Counted from the first letter of the stretch, positions 1 to 8,713 are shown. The stretch is DNA of 13,743 bases from Gammaproteobacteria bacterium (GCA_018263405.1 JAANXG010000059.1:1-13743); one strand, 5' to 3'. A program made the numbers and translations. Notes: a model not told the origin generated them from the letters alone.

Positions 1-366
1 GGATAGGTTGGCGGCGTGCCACATTTCCTGTACCGCGGTGGATACCAGCCAAGGCAGATTCTGTCCCCCGAAGTCGGGGGCAAATGCCAGCGAGTTCCAG
101 CCATTCTCGGTAAACTTCCGGTAGGCGTCCTTCCAGCCCGTCGGGGTTACCACATTGCCATCCACAAGGGACGGAGGTTGCGTATCCCCCACCCGGTTGA
201 GAGGCGCCAGGACGTCGCGCGCGAGCTTGCCGGCTTCTTCGAGCACGGCCGACACCAGGTCCGGCGCGGCTTCCTCGTAACCGGGCAATGACGCCACCCC
301 GTCCAGGTCGGCCAACTCGTTCAATACGAACTGCATTTCATCGATGGGCGCGTTGTAGTCGCTCAT
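1..366 (-). CDS. Acyl-CoA dehydrogenase, N-terminal part (cut by window end)
   Basis: Only the first 122 residues are inside the window; the gene continues beyond position 1. The protein starts MSDYNAPIDEMQFVLNEL and continues with GYEEAAPDLV, EEAGKLARDVLAPLNRVGD, GWKDAYRKFTENGW and APDFGGQNLPW. This is the N-terminal helical domain of a flavin acyl-CoA dehydrogenase, most like the long-chain or methylmercaptopropionyl-CoA dehydrogenase (DmdC-like) branch. Such enzymes put a double bond between C2 and C3 of an acyl-CoA and pass electrons to ETF. The ATG overlaps the stop of the upstream racemase by one base (TAATG), so the two are translationally coupled. The catalytic glutamate region lies outside the window, so the substrate cannot be judged. 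The family call is firm; the DmdC-like subgroup is an inference from recalled N-terminal sequences. Confidence 0.88.
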   Translation of the reverse strand, partial: MSDYNAPIDEMQFVLNELADLDGVASLPGYEEAAPDLVSAVLEEAGKLARDVLAPLNRVGDTQPPSLVDGNVVTPTGWKDAYRKFTENGWNSLAFAPDFGGQNLPWLVSTAVQEMWHAANLS

Positions 367-1499
367 TAAAAACCCCCTTGTTGGTTAAACCGCCGGCCCA
401 CTTCCTCGAAAACCTCGGCGGTGTGCTCCCCGAGCCCGGGCGCGGGCCCGGACCGGAGCGGCTCCACCGGCGGGTCGAATTCGAGGGGAAACGAATAATC
501 CACGCGACCGTCGTTGTCGACGAACATTTCCCGGGCGATCAGTTGCGGATCCTGCATGGCTTCCTCGAGTGTCAATACCGGCGACAAGCAGCAGTCCACG
601 TCCACAAACCGCTCGACCCAGTAATCGAGTGGCTGCGAGCCGAACAGTTCGCTCAGCCCGTGGCGGATTCGGCGCCGCGTCTCCGGATCGTCGGACTGTT
701 CCCGCCACTCCCGGCGGCCGATTTCGTCGCAAAACCTGCACCAAAACTTCGGCTCGAGGGCGCCGAGCGCCAGATGTCTGCCGTCCAGGGTCGCATAGAC
801 GTTGTACCAGGGCAGCCCGCCGGTTAAGTAACCCTCGCCGCGCCCGGGCGTCGCGCCGCGTTCATTGTAAGCCATCAGCGGCATCACGTTATGGGCCAGC
901 ACGCAATCGGTCATGGATACATCCAGAAACCGCCCCTCGCCGGATTGCCGGGCACTGAATAATGCCGCCAGAATACCCATCGCCGCGCTCGCCGATCCAC
1001 CGAGCACGTCGGCGATCTGAACGTTACACAGGCCAGGCTGCCGCGAGGACGCGCCGATTTCGTCGAGGATACCGGCGTGGGCCAGGTAATTAATGTCGTG
1101 GCCCGGCTTCAGACGATACGGCCCGGTTTGCCCGTAACCGCTTAGAGAGCAGTAAATAATATCCGGTTTCACCGCCTTGACCCGCGGGTAATCGACACCC
1201 AGGGCCTCGACGACGCCGGGTCGGAAGCCTTCTACAAACACGTCCGCCGTTCCGGCGAGCGTCAAGAGGCCCTGCCTGCCCTCATCGGTTTTCAGATCGA
1301 TAGCGACGGATCGCTTGCCCCGGTTGACGCTTTCGAAAAAACTGCCCATCGAGCGGGCATAGTCCCCGACTTCCGGGTCCTCCACCTTGATGACATCGGC
1401 CCCCATGGCGGCGAGATGGGCCGTGCACATCGGGCCCGGCAACAACCGCGACAGGTCCAGGATACGAACGCCTTGCAACAAGCTAGTGTACCCCGTCAC
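366..1499 (-). CDS. Alpha-methylacyl-CoA racemase (CaiB/BaiF CoA-transferase superfamily)
   Basis: A 377-residue class III CoA-transferase-fold protein. The opening (GVRILDLSRLLPGP, GADVIKVEDP, NRGKRSVAIDLK) is typical of the CaiB/BaiF superfamily. Three residues point to the racemase branch rather than a CoA-transferase: His134 in GHDINYL, Asp164 in QIADVLGG and Glu249 in LEPKFW. These line up with the His126/Asp156/Glu241 triad described for mycobacterial MCR. The enzyme would interconvert (2R)- and (2S)-methylacyl-CoA so that branched chains can enter beta-oxidation, which fits the acyl-CoA dehydrogenase coupled downstream. The start is uncertain. The frame opens at a GTG (1499) that lies inside a 32-bp repeat and lacks a convincing ribosome-binding site. 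A TTG at codon 7 or 8, preceded by GGGG, would shorten the protein by 6-7 residues without touching the conserved domain. It may have its own promoter, because 146 bp separate it from the upstream ligase. Confidence 0.9.
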   Translation of the reverse strand: MTGYTSLLQGVRILDLSRLLPGPMCTAHLAAMGADVIKVEDPEVGDYARSMGSFFESVNRGKRSVAIDLKTDEGRQGLLTLAGTADVFVEGFRPGVVEALGVDYPRVKAVKPDIIYCSLSGYGQTGPYRLKPGHDINYLAHAGILDEIGASSRQPGLCNVQIADVLGGSASAAMGILAALFSARQSGEGRFLDVSMTDCVLAHNVMPLMAYNERGATPGRGEGYLTGGLPWYNVYATLDGRHLALGALEPKFWCRFCDEIGRREWREQSDDPETRRRIRHGLSELFGSQPLDYWVERFVDVDCCLSPVLTLEEAMQDPQLIAREMFVDNDGRVDYSFPLEFDPPVEPLRSGPAPGLGEHTAEVFEEVGRRFNQQGGF

Positions 1500-1523
1500 T
1501 GAGATTGCAACATTCAGAGCGTG
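1492..1523 (-). repeat. 32-bp start-site repeat, copy A
   Basis: On the minus strand this reads CACGCTCTGAATG, then TTGCAATCTCA, then GTGACGGG. It matches positions 8720-8751 at 29 of 32 bases on the same strand; the differences fall at plus-strand positions 1499, 1503 and 1516. It ends at the putative GTG start of the racemase gene, while copy B ends at the start of glcE. The shared GACGGG could act as a ribosome-binding site for slightly later starts (TTG here, GTG at glcE). The repeat is plainly visible; its role as operator, promoter/leader or dispersed genomic repeat is unknown. Confidence 0.8.
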
Positions 1524-1645
1524 CCTGAGGCGCCAGTGGAAGGCGCGATCCGCAGTGAATGGCCCAGCCCTTTACCCGGAGCGCAACGCCCCAATGGCGG
1601 CTCAGGCGCGCTCCCTTCAACATGATATTGCCGTTAAGTGGCGCA
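1500..1645. other. Intergenic gap between ligase and racemase, with inverted repeats
   Basis: This 146-bp spacer is longer than the other junctions of the cluster. Besides the repeat at its left edge, it contains two nested inverted repeats. GCGTGCCTGAG at 1519-1529 pairs with CTCAGGCGCGC at 1601-1611, with one mismatch. GGAGCGC at 1578-1584 pairs with GCGCTCC at 1607-1613. The two share bases and would exclude each other in RNA. No T-tract follows either, so neither is a standard intrinsic terminator. No confident sigma-70 promoter was found. A further ATATTGC motif lies at 1625-1631. Confidence 0.45.
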
Positions 1646-3601
<1,956 letters not shown>

Positions 3602-3621
3602 GGGTCGACTCCCGCTAGGAA

Positions 3622-4620
3622 CTAGTCGATATCGGCGATTTTCACCACGGTGCGTCCGGTGACGGTTCCGTCGATGAAGCCGTCGAACGCTCCCGGCAAT
3701 TCATCGAACTCGACGATCCGGGAGGCGATACGGTCCAGGTGCCCGGGCTTCAAGTCGCCGCCGAGACGCTCCCATACGGCCCGCCTGACCTCCGGCGAAA
3801 TCAGCACGGAATTGATGCCGAGCAGCGACACGCCACGCAGGATAAACGGCATGACGCTCGTATGCAGTTCGTGACTGGCGGCCAACCCGATGGAGGCGAT
3901 GTTGCCAAAAGGCTTGACGGTCCGGGTGAGCCAGGTCAGCACCTCGCCTCCGAGGTTATCGACGGCACCGCCCCACTCCGCACGTTCCATGGGTCGCTTG
4001 CCGAGATCCACTTCGGCCCGCGGCAGAATCCGGGACGCCCCCAGACCCGACAGGTAGTCCGCCGCGTCGGCCTTGCCGGTGAGCGCCACCACCTCGTAGC
4101 CGGACCCGGCGAGAATATCGATGGCGACGCTGCCGACGCCGCCGGTGGCGCCGGTCACCACGATGGGACCGTGCGCCGGGTTCTGCCCGTTACGTTCCAT
4201 ACATTCCACGGCGAGGGCCGCCGTGAAGCCCGCCGTACCCAGTGCCATGGCATCGAACAGTGTCAAGGATTCGGGAAGTTTTACGACACAATCCGCCGGC
4301 ACCCTGACGAATTCGGCATAACCGCCATCCCGGGTTTCGGACAACTCGCAGCCAACCACCACGACCTTGTCGCCCGCGGAAAATTGCTGGTTGGAGGACG
4401 ACTCCACGCGGCCGGCGACGTCAATGCCGCCAACCAATGGGAACTGGCGCAGAATTTTGCCTTGACCACCCGCCGCCAGGGCGTCTTTGTAGTTGATGTC
4501 CGAATAAGCGGAGCGGATCACGACATCCCCGTCCGACACCTCATCCAGCGTTATCCGTTCGAATTTCGCCCGTATTTCACCGTCTTCGTTATGGATCCGG
4601 TAAGCTTTGAAAGAACTCAT
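3622..4620 (-). CDS. acuI: AcuI/YhdH-type NADPH-dependent acryloyl-CoA reductase (MDR family)
   Basis: A 332-residue zinc-free medium-chain dehydrogenase/reductase. It matches the YhdH/AcuI family along its length: SDINYKDALAAGGQGKI (about 40-56), FPLVGGIDVAGRV (60-72), GTAGFTAALAVECME (128-142), the NADPH loop VVTGATGGVGSVA (154-166), LGASRILPR, and a C-terminal TVMPFILR-like stretch (here SVMPFILRGVSLLGINSV). Characterised AcuI enzymes reduce acryloyl-CoA to propionyl-CoA, detoxifying a reactive intermediate of 3-hydroxypropionate and DMSP catabolism. The start at 4620 (MSSFKAYRI) is preferred over an in-frame ATG at 4629. AAGAG sits about 10 bases before the former but only 2 before the latter, and the shorter form matches family N-termini as I recall them. 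It is first in a minus-strand cluster and diverges from hinT across 95 bp. The natural substrate here is inferred. Confidence 0.9.
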   Translation of the reverse strand: MSSFKAYRIHNEDGEIRAKFERITLDEVSDGDVVIRSAYSDINYKDALAAGGQGKILRQFPLVGGIDVAGRVESSSNQQFSAGDKVVVVGCELSETRDGGYAEFVRVPADCVVKLPESLTLFDAMALGTAGFTAALAVECMERNGQNPAHGPIVVTGATGGVGSVAIDILAGSGYEVVALTGKADAADYLSGLGASRILPRAEVDLGKRPMERAEWGGAVDNLGGEVLTWLTRTVKPFGNIASIGLAASHELHTSVMPFILRGVSLLGINSVLISPEVRRAVWERLGGDLKPGHLDRIASRIVEFDELPGAFDGFIDGTVTGRTVVKIADID

Positions 4621-4715
4621 GACTTGCATTACTCTTGGTTATGAATTTGCATTGGTAACGGAGCGTTCACTCGATGAAAGCTTCTTTACTCAAACATCTT
4701 AGGGAGAGCAGTTCA

Positions 4716-5075
4716 ATGCCTAAAGAAACGATTTTCAGCAAAATCATCAACGGCGAGGCCGACGCGGATGTCGTCTACCGGGACGAGCGCGCGACGGCGT
4801 TCCGGGACATCGGCCCCCAGGCGCCGACGCATATTCTTATCGTGCCCAACAAGCCGATACCCACGATCAACGACGTGAGCGAGGAAGACGAGGCGGACCT
4901 CGGCCATTTGTTCACGGTGGCCGCAAAGCTGGCCCGGGACGAAGGGATCGCCGAAGACGGTTACCGTTTAATCGTCAACTGCAATGAACACGGCGGGCAG
5001 ATCGTGTTTCACCTGCACATGCACCTGCTGGGCGGCCACCCCATGGGGCGCATGGTTTCCAAGCCCAGGGAATGA
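4716..5075 (+). CDS. hinT: HinT, histidine triad purine nucleoside phosphoramidase
   Basis: A 119-residue HIT-family protein, the same length as E. coli HinT and very similar by recall: ETIFSKIINGE, VYRDERATAFRDIGPQAPTH, GIAEDGYRLIVNCNEHGGQ. The signature His99-Leu-His101-Met-His103-Leu-Leu-Gly-Gly is intact, with catalytic His101 as the nucleotidyl acceptor. HinT proteins hydrolyse adenosine phosphoramidates and acyl-adenylates such as lysyl-AMP in the cytoplasm. The start at 4716 is chosen because AGGGAGAG lies about 7-10 bases upstream and the product then matches the family length. A frame extension to 4674 adds an unrelated 14 residues. It converges on rpsI with only 15 bp between stops and no obvious terminator there. 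Confidence 0.96.
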   Translation: MPKETIFSKIINGEADADVVYRDERATAFRDIGPQAPTHILIVPNKPIPTINDVSEEDEADLGHLFTVAAKLARDEGIAEDGYRLIVNCNEHGGQIVFHLHMHLLGGHPMGRMVSKPRE

Positions 5076-5090
5076 AATCGATCGGGATTC

Positions 5091-5483
5091 TTACCGCTTG
5101 CTGTATTGCGGCCGCTTGCGGGCTTTGTGCAGGCCCACTTTCTTACGTTCCACCTCCCGGGCATCGCGGGTAAGGAAGCCGCCTTTTCGCAAGGTTCCGC
5201 GCAGAGACTCATCGTAGGCAACCAGGGCGCGGCTCAGTCCGTGACTGATGGCTCCGGCCTGGCCGCTGTTGCCGCCACCCGACACATTCACCAGCAGATC
5301 GAATTTGCCGCGCATATCGATCTTATCCAACGGCTGGCGCGCAATCATTATCGAGGTTTCTCGGCCGAAGTATTTCTCGATAGGATGCTTGTTGACCGTG
5401 ATCCGCCCGCTGCCGCGCTGCAAGCGTATCCGGGCGGTGGAAGACTTACGCCGACCGACGGCGGAGAACGTTTCGTTGCTCAT
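5091..5483 (-). CDS. rpsI: 30S ribosomal protein S9
   Basis: A 130-residue S9, the same length as E. coli S9. Diagnostic blocks are GRRKSSTARIRLQRGSG (about 10-26), the YFGRE segment (38-42), VSGGGNSGQAGAISHGLSRAL (about 67-87) and the basic C-terminal tail ending PQYSKR, whose last residues reach the P-site tRNA in the 30S subunit. The ATG begins 3 bp after the rplM stop. A GGAG inside the end of rplM, nine bases before the ATG, is the likely ribosome-binding site. It is co-transcribed with rplM, the usual bacterial arrangement that balances the two proteins. Confidence 0.99.
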   Translation of the reverse strand: MSNETFSAVGRRKSSTARIRLQRGSGRITVNKHPIEKYFGRETSIMIARQPLDKIDMRGKFDLLVNVSGGGNSGQAGAISHGLSRALVAYDESLRGTLRKGGFLTRDAREVERKKVGLHKARKRPQYSKR

Positions 5484-5486
5484 AGC

Positions 5487-5915
5487 TTAAAGCTCCAGCG
5501 GTTTCGGTTGCTGTGCCTGGTGTTTATGTTCAGCCCCGGCATAAACATGCAATTTCTTAAACATAGCCCGGCCCAGCGGATTGCGCGGCAACATGCCCTT
5601 AACCGCCGTCTCGATAATCCGTTCGGGATGCGAGTCCCGTAATTCCGCGAAGGTTTGCGACTTGATGCCGCCGGGATAACCGGTATGCCGGTAATAGACT
5701 TTGTCCCTCGTTTTTCTCCCGGTCACGTGCACTTTCCCCGCGTTCACCACGACGATGTGGTCACCGGTATCGGTATTGGGCGTGTACTCGGGTTTGTGCT
5801 TGCCTCTCAGGTAACGGGCGATGTCCGAAGCAAGGCGGCCGAGCACTTTGTCGGTGGCGTCTATGATGTGCCACTCGTGCCGGACGTCCGATGGTTTTGC
5901 CGAATACGTCTTCAT
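5487..5915 (-). CDS. rplM: 50S ribosomal protein L13
   Basis: A 142-residue L13, the same length as in E. coli. Recognisable blocks are MKTYSAKP, WHIIDATDKVLGRLASDIAR (about 15-34), LRGKHKPEYTPNTDTGDHIV, KVYYRHTGYPGG (about 73-84) and the family signature around AVKGMLPRNPLGRAMFKKL (about 104-122). L13 is an early assembly protein of the 50S subunit. The gene is first in the rplM-rpsI operon with a good promoter at 5956-5984. It has only a weak Shine-Dalgarno sequence before the ATG. Confidence 0.99.
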   Translation of the reverse strand: MKTYSAKPSDVRHEWHIIDATDKVLGRLASDIARYLRGKHKPEYTPNTDTGDHIVVVNAGKVHVTGRKTRDKVYYRHTGYPGGIKSQTFAELRDSHPERIIETAVKGMLPRNPLGRAMFKKLHVYAGAEHKHQAQQPKPLEL

Positions 5916-5955
5916 AAAATAATCGCTTGCGCACGCACCGCGGAAGGGGACGCGG

Positions 5956-5984
5956 ATACTACTAAAACTCTCGGGGAGTGTCGA
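5956..5984 (-). promoter_or_regulatory. Sigma-70 promoter of rplM-rpsI
   Basis: On the minus strand, a -35 box TCGACA (5984-5979) and a -10 box TAGTAT (5961-5956) are separated by exactly 17 bp. Transcription would start near 5949, giving a leader of about 35 nt before rplM. It is downstream of the terminator at 6041-6073, so rplM can be transcribed independently of the candidate small RNA. The prediction rests on consensus match and position only. Confidence 0.65.
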
Positions 5985-6003
5985 GGGACCGGGTCGGCTT
6001 TAT

Positions 6004-6030
6004 CGCGGATCCGAAACTTTCGGCTCCGCG
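6004..6030. repeat. 27-bp nearly perfect palindrome upstream of the rplM promoter
   Basis: The arms are CGCGGA/TCCGCG outside and CCGAAA/TTTCGG inside, with one mismatched pair (6010 and 6024) and a single central base. It lies 20 bp upstream of the rplM -35 box and 10 bp downstream of the T-tract of the minus-strand terminator. No T-run follows on either strand, so it is not a typical intrinsic terminator. It could be a protein-binding site near the rplM promoter or a backup hairpin for the upstream transcript. Function unknown. Confidence 0.7.
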
Positions 6031-6040
6031 TGAAACGGAC

Positions 6041-6073
6041 AAAAAAAAGGCGTGGCGAAAGGGGTGCCACGCC
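6041..6073 (-). terminator. Intrinsic terminator of the minus-strand transcript
   Basis: On the minus strand a perfect 8-bp GC-rich stem, GGCGTGGC paired with GCCACGCC (6073-6066 and 6056-6049), encloses a 9-nt loop. Eight T residues (6048-6041) follow immediately. This is a textbook rho-independent terminator. It would end the candidate small RNA starting near 6181 and any read-through from glcF. Confidence 0.92.
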
Positions 6074-6181
6074 CAAACCACCAAAGGAGGATGGAGGAGT
6101 CGTTCACAATCCTTCAGGCATCGGCTTCCCGGCGATGCCGCCTGCATTCCGGTCCACGTTGTTGCAACGCAACGTGAGGAT
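6041..6181 (-). ncRNA. Candidate small regulatory RNA, about 140 nt
   Basis: A strong promoter (6188-6217) and a strong terminator (6041-6073) on the same strand bracket about 140 nt with no credible reading frame. Hairpin 1 is CACGTTG/CAACGTG (6176-6170 and 6161-6155) with an 8-nt loop. Hairpin 2 is GGCATCG/CGATGCC (6139-6133 and 6123-6117) with the loop CCGGGAAGC. Hairpin 3 is the terminator. Between hairpins 2 and 3 is a pyrimidine-rich stretch, CTCCTCCATCCTCCTTTGG (6099-6081). It repeats the CCUCC anti-Shine-Dalgarno word and could base-pair with ribosome-binding sites of target mRNAs. I recognise no Rfam family. An alternative is an attenuated leader of rplM, since read-through would enter that gene. 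Expression is not proven. Confidence 0.5.
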
Positions 6182-6187
6182 ATAGTA

Positions 6188-6217
6188 ATTATCTAATATA
6201 GATGAGGCATTTGTCAA
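6188..6217 (-). promoter_or_regulatory. Strong sigma-70 promoter driving the candidate small RNA
   Basis: On the minus strand a consensus -35 TTGACA (6217-6212) is followed after 18 bp by GATAAT (6193-6188), five of six matches to TATAAT. Transcription would start near 6181-6183. The immediate surroundings are AT-rich. This is the closest match to a sigma-70 consensus in the window. Confidence 0.7.
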
Positions 6218-6258
6218 ATCGATTCGCGAAAAAAAATCGAATACTACGCGGAATCGAT
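6218..6258. repeat. Inverted repeat abutting the -35 box of the small RNA promoter
   Basis: ATCGATTCGCG (6218-6228) is matched by CGCGGAATCGAT (6247-6258), an inverted repeat of 11 pairs with one bulged base. The 18-bp centre contains an A8 tract. It begins directly next to the -35 box. Position and symmetry suggest an activator or repressor site, or a bent upstream element for RNA polymerase; no protein can be assigned. Confidence 0.55.
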
Positions 6259-6453
6259 ATCTCATTGATTTCAAGCCATTTTCCCAAAGCCCTATTTTCC
6301 AGGGCGCTGGAATTTCGCGATTTTCCATATTCTTTCCAACGATCGGGCTGGTCATAGGTTGACGTTCGCGGAAAGGAAAAGCTCAGCGACCGAGGAGGTG
6401 GTTTGTCAATAAATCCCCCATGATCGCCGCCATAGCACGGACTTTTCGAACCG
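6259..6453. other. Non-coding 3' region of the glc operon
   Basis: These 195 bp follow the glcF stop and hold no credible gene. On the minus strand there is a weak hairpin near 6379-6391 (CTCGG-TCG-CTGAG) followed by CTTTTCC, which might be an inefficient glc terminator. A TTGACA word lies just upstream of it without a convincing -10 box. Frames of up to 83 codons cross this region and the promoter beyond, but resemble no family and start poorly. The region is less GC-rich than its neighbours. Confidence 0.4.
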
Positions 6454-7656
6454 TTACTCGAGAAGTTCGATCCAATGTTTCACGGGCAGATTCGTGCCCG
6501 ACTGCAGGTGTACCTGGCAGCCGATGTTGGCCGTGGCGATGAGCCCGGGTTCGCCCTGTTGCAGCGCTTGGAGCTTATCGCGCTTGAGTCGATTCGCCAG
6601 GTCTTTTTGCAGGATGGAGTACGTACCCGCCGATCCGCAGCACAAATGCGCGTCGGGGACCGGCGTTACTTCCCACCCGGCGTCCAACAGTATCTTCTCC
6701 ACGACGCCGCGGATCGCCTGGCCGTGCTGAAGCGTGCACGGCGGATGGAACGCCACGCGGGGACGCTCGGCCGGCGGCGCAAGCCGCGTTAGGTCCTCGC
6801 CGGCGAGTACTTCGCTGATGTCGCGGGCGAGCGCGCTCACGCGCTTGGCCTTGTCCGCGTATTCGGGATCGTCGTGCAGCACCTTCTCGTAATCCTTCAC
6901 CATCACACCACACCCGCTGGCGGTGGTGACGATGGCCTCCACCCCGTTTTCGATATGGGGCCACCAGGTATCGATATTGCGGCGCATGAAGCTCCGTCCC
7001 TCTTCCACCGCCGCCAGGTGGTAGCTGACCGCCCCGCAGCAGGTGTCCTCGGGCGCCACCAGGCTTATTCCGAGGCGGTCGAGTACCCGCGCGGCCGCTG
7101 CATTGGTATTCGGCGCCAGGGCAGGTTGCACGCAGCCCTCCAACACCAGCATCCTGCGGGCGTGCCGACGCCGCGGCCAGGGCCGCGGTGCCACCGGCGT
7201 GGGCACGCGGCGCTTGAGTCCACCCGGCAATACCGGCCGCGCCATCCGGCCGAGTCGCAGGGCGGCTCGAAAACGCCGACGGGACGGGATCAACCAACGC
7301 AGCGAGCGGCGTACCCAATGATTCGACAACGGGCGTTCGACTTGCTTCTCGACAATCCGTCGTCCGATATCCGCAAGGCGGCCGTATTCGACACCCGAAG
7401 GACAGGTGGTTTCGCAATTCAGGCAAGTCAGGCACCGGTCGAGATGCAATTGCGTCTTTTCGCTCGGTGTTCGCCCCTCCAGCACCTGCTTGATTAAATA
7501 GATCCGTCCACGCGGGCTGTCGAGTTCATCGCCGAGTAAGCGATAGGTCGGGCACGTGGCGAGGCAAAAGCCGCAATGTACGCACTTTCGCAATATCGTG
7601 TCCGCTTCCCGGCCTTCGCGGGTGTTGCGAATGAATTCGGCGAGTTGGGTTTGCAT
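6454..7656 (-). CDS. glcF: Glycolate oxidase, iron-sulfur subunit GlcF
   Basis: A 400-residue protein (about 407 in E. coli). Two 4Fe-4S motifs are complete: Cys25-X2-Cys28-X2-Cys31-X3-Cys35-Pro and Cys75-X2-Cys78-X2-Cys81-X3-Cys85-Pro. Two CCG motifs follow, at 206-208 (DTCCGAVSYHL) and 339-341 (HLCCGSAGTYSILQ), typical of the heterodisulfide-reductase-like cysteine-rich domain. It is the electron-transfer subunit that passes electrons from the flavin subunits toward the quinone pool at the membrane. The ATG follows the glcE stop by 4 bp. It is the last glc gene here; glcG, glcB and the glycolate permease seen in E. coli are absent downstream. Confidence 0.96.
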   Translation of the reverse strand: MQTQLAEFIRNTREGREADTILRKCVHCGFCLATCPTYRLLGDELDSPRGRIYLIKQVLEGRTPSEKTQLHLDRCLTCLNCETTCPSGVEYGRLADIGRRIVEKQVERPLSNHWVRRSLRWLIPSRRRFRAALRLGRMARPVLPGGLKRRVPTPVAPRPWPRRRHARRMLVLEGCVQPALAPNTNAAAARVLDRLGISLVAPEDTCCGAVSYHLAAVEEGRSFMRRNIDTWWPHIENGVEAIVTTASGCGVMVKDYEKVLHDDPEYADKAKRVSALARDISEVLAGEDLTRLAPPAERPRVAFHPPCTLQHGQAIRGVVEKILLDAGWEVTPVPDAHLCCGSAGTYSILQKDLANRLKRDKLQALQQGEPGLIATANIGCQVHLQSGTNLPVKHWIELLE

Positions 7657-7660
7657 CGGT

Positions 7661-8713
7661 TCAGATTTCTGCGTACAGGCGACCGGGATTCAGAATCCCG
7701 ACAGGATCGAATGCCCGCTTCACGTTACGGTGCAAAGCGAGTTTTTCCCGATCCAGGGGGTGGAATACGTCTTTGCCGTCATGGCCGCGAAACCAGATTG
7801 CGTGCCCTCCCGTGCCGTCCACGCATTCGCGGACAACGCGCGCCGGTGCGTCGGTCGCGACCCAGCGCAATCCGCCGTTCCATTCGATGAATGTCGAACC
7901 GGGCGTGTCGAGCGGTTCGGTGGCGGGCGGCACCGACAGCCGCCACAGTGCCGGAGCGGTCCGCAAGAACGGGTGCCGATGGTCTCGAACCCGCGCCCAG
8001 AAATCATCGTCGGAAACGGATTCGCCGCCCAGCTCGTCCGCCGCGCTTTGCACACCGGCCCGGGTACCGGATAGCCGCAGGTACAACCTGTCCCCGTCGT
8101 GACAGGTGGCACTGAGGGGAAGCGGCTGACCGGCCCAGCGATTCATCGCCTCGATGGCCTCGCGCTGCGTGTATTCGAACGCCAGTGTCGCACTCGCCAC
8201 GGGTCGAGGAACGACTTTCATCGATACCTCCGTGATAACGCCCAGGGTGCCCAGCGCTCCCACCATGAGCCGGGAGATATCGTAGCCCGCAACGTTTTTC
8301 ATGACTTGCCCGCCGAATGTTAAATGTTCGCCGAACCCGTTGATGAGCTTGCAACCCAGCACGAGGTCACGGACCGCGCCGGCGTAGGGTCGGCGGGGTC
8401 CGGACAAACCGCTGGCAACGGTGCCCCCGATGGTGGCCGCGCCGCCGAAATACGGCGGCTCGAAAGGCAGCATTTGCCCGAACTTGGCAAGTTTCGCTTC
8501 CAGCGCGGCCAACGGTGTCCCCGCCCGCGCGGTAATGACGAGCTCGGACGGTTCATAATCGACGATCCCGGCGTGGGAACCGGTCTCGAGCGGTTCGCCC
8601 TGGATGCGTCTGCCGTAGAACGATTTTGTACCGCCACCTTGTATACGCAGCGGCGCACGTGCCTCGCCCGCTTTTTTTATGGCTTCACAGCTTTGTTGAA
8701 CGAACTCGGACAC
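7661..8713 (-). CDS. glcE: Glycolate oxidase, FAD-binding subunit GlcE
   Basis: With the GTG start at 8713 the product is 350 residues, the length I recall for E. coli GlcE. The FAD-binding PCMH domain covers about residues 20-185, with PLRIQGGGTKSFYGR, GGAATIGGTVASGLSGPRRP (90-109) and AGYDISRLMVGALGTLGVIT (142-161). GlcE forms the glycolate oxidase complex with GlcD and GlcF. The frame is open to a GTG at 8758, but the 15 extra residues are not family-like and coincide with the 32-bp repeat. A four-codon mini-frame (ATG at 8727, MTGS then stop) ends in TAGTG, sharing one base with the preferred start, so translation may be coupled. The stop lies 4 bp before glcF. Confidence 0.93.
   Translation of the reverse strand: MSEFVQQSCEAIKKAGEARAPLRIQGGGTKSFYGRRIQGEPLETGSHAGIVDYEPSELVITARAGTPLAALEAKLAKFGQMLPFEPPYFGGAATIGGTVASGLSGPRRPYAGAVRDLVLGCKLINGFGEHLTFGGQVMKNVAGYDISRLMVGALGTLGVITEVSMKVVPRPVASATLAFEYTQREAIEAMNRWAGQPLPLSATCHDGDRLYLRLSGTRAGVQSAADELGGESVSDDDFWARVRDHRHPFLRTAPALWRLSVPPATEPLDTPGSTFIEWNGGLRWVATDAPARVVRECVDGTGGHAIWFRGHDGKDVFHPLDREKLALHRNVKRAFDPVGILNPGRLYAEI

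Noticed and set aside
3739..4644. 301-codon plus-strand frame opposite acuI
   Set aside because: It is an antisense shadow; the minus strand encodes a full-length MDR-family enzyme with intact motifs.
6091..6177. 28-codon plus-strand frame starting right after AAGGAGG
   Set aside because: The Shine-Dalgarno-like word touches the ATG with no spacing, and the same bases form the pyrimidine stretch and hairpins of the minus-strand RNA.
6104..6355. 83-codon minus-strand frame downstream of glcF
   Set aside because: It runs through the promoter, inverted repeats and hairpins, resembles no family, and has no convincing ribosome-binding site.
6392..6453. Perfect-looking GAGGAGGTGG ribosome-binding site on the plus strand
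   Set aside because: The nearest ATG is about 20 bases away and opens no recognisable protein; a TTG nearby gives only a few codons.
6575..7435. 286-codon minus-strand frame inside glcF
   Set aside because: It is a frame-shifted reading of glcF; the glcF frame has all cysteine motifs intact and no frameshift is needed.
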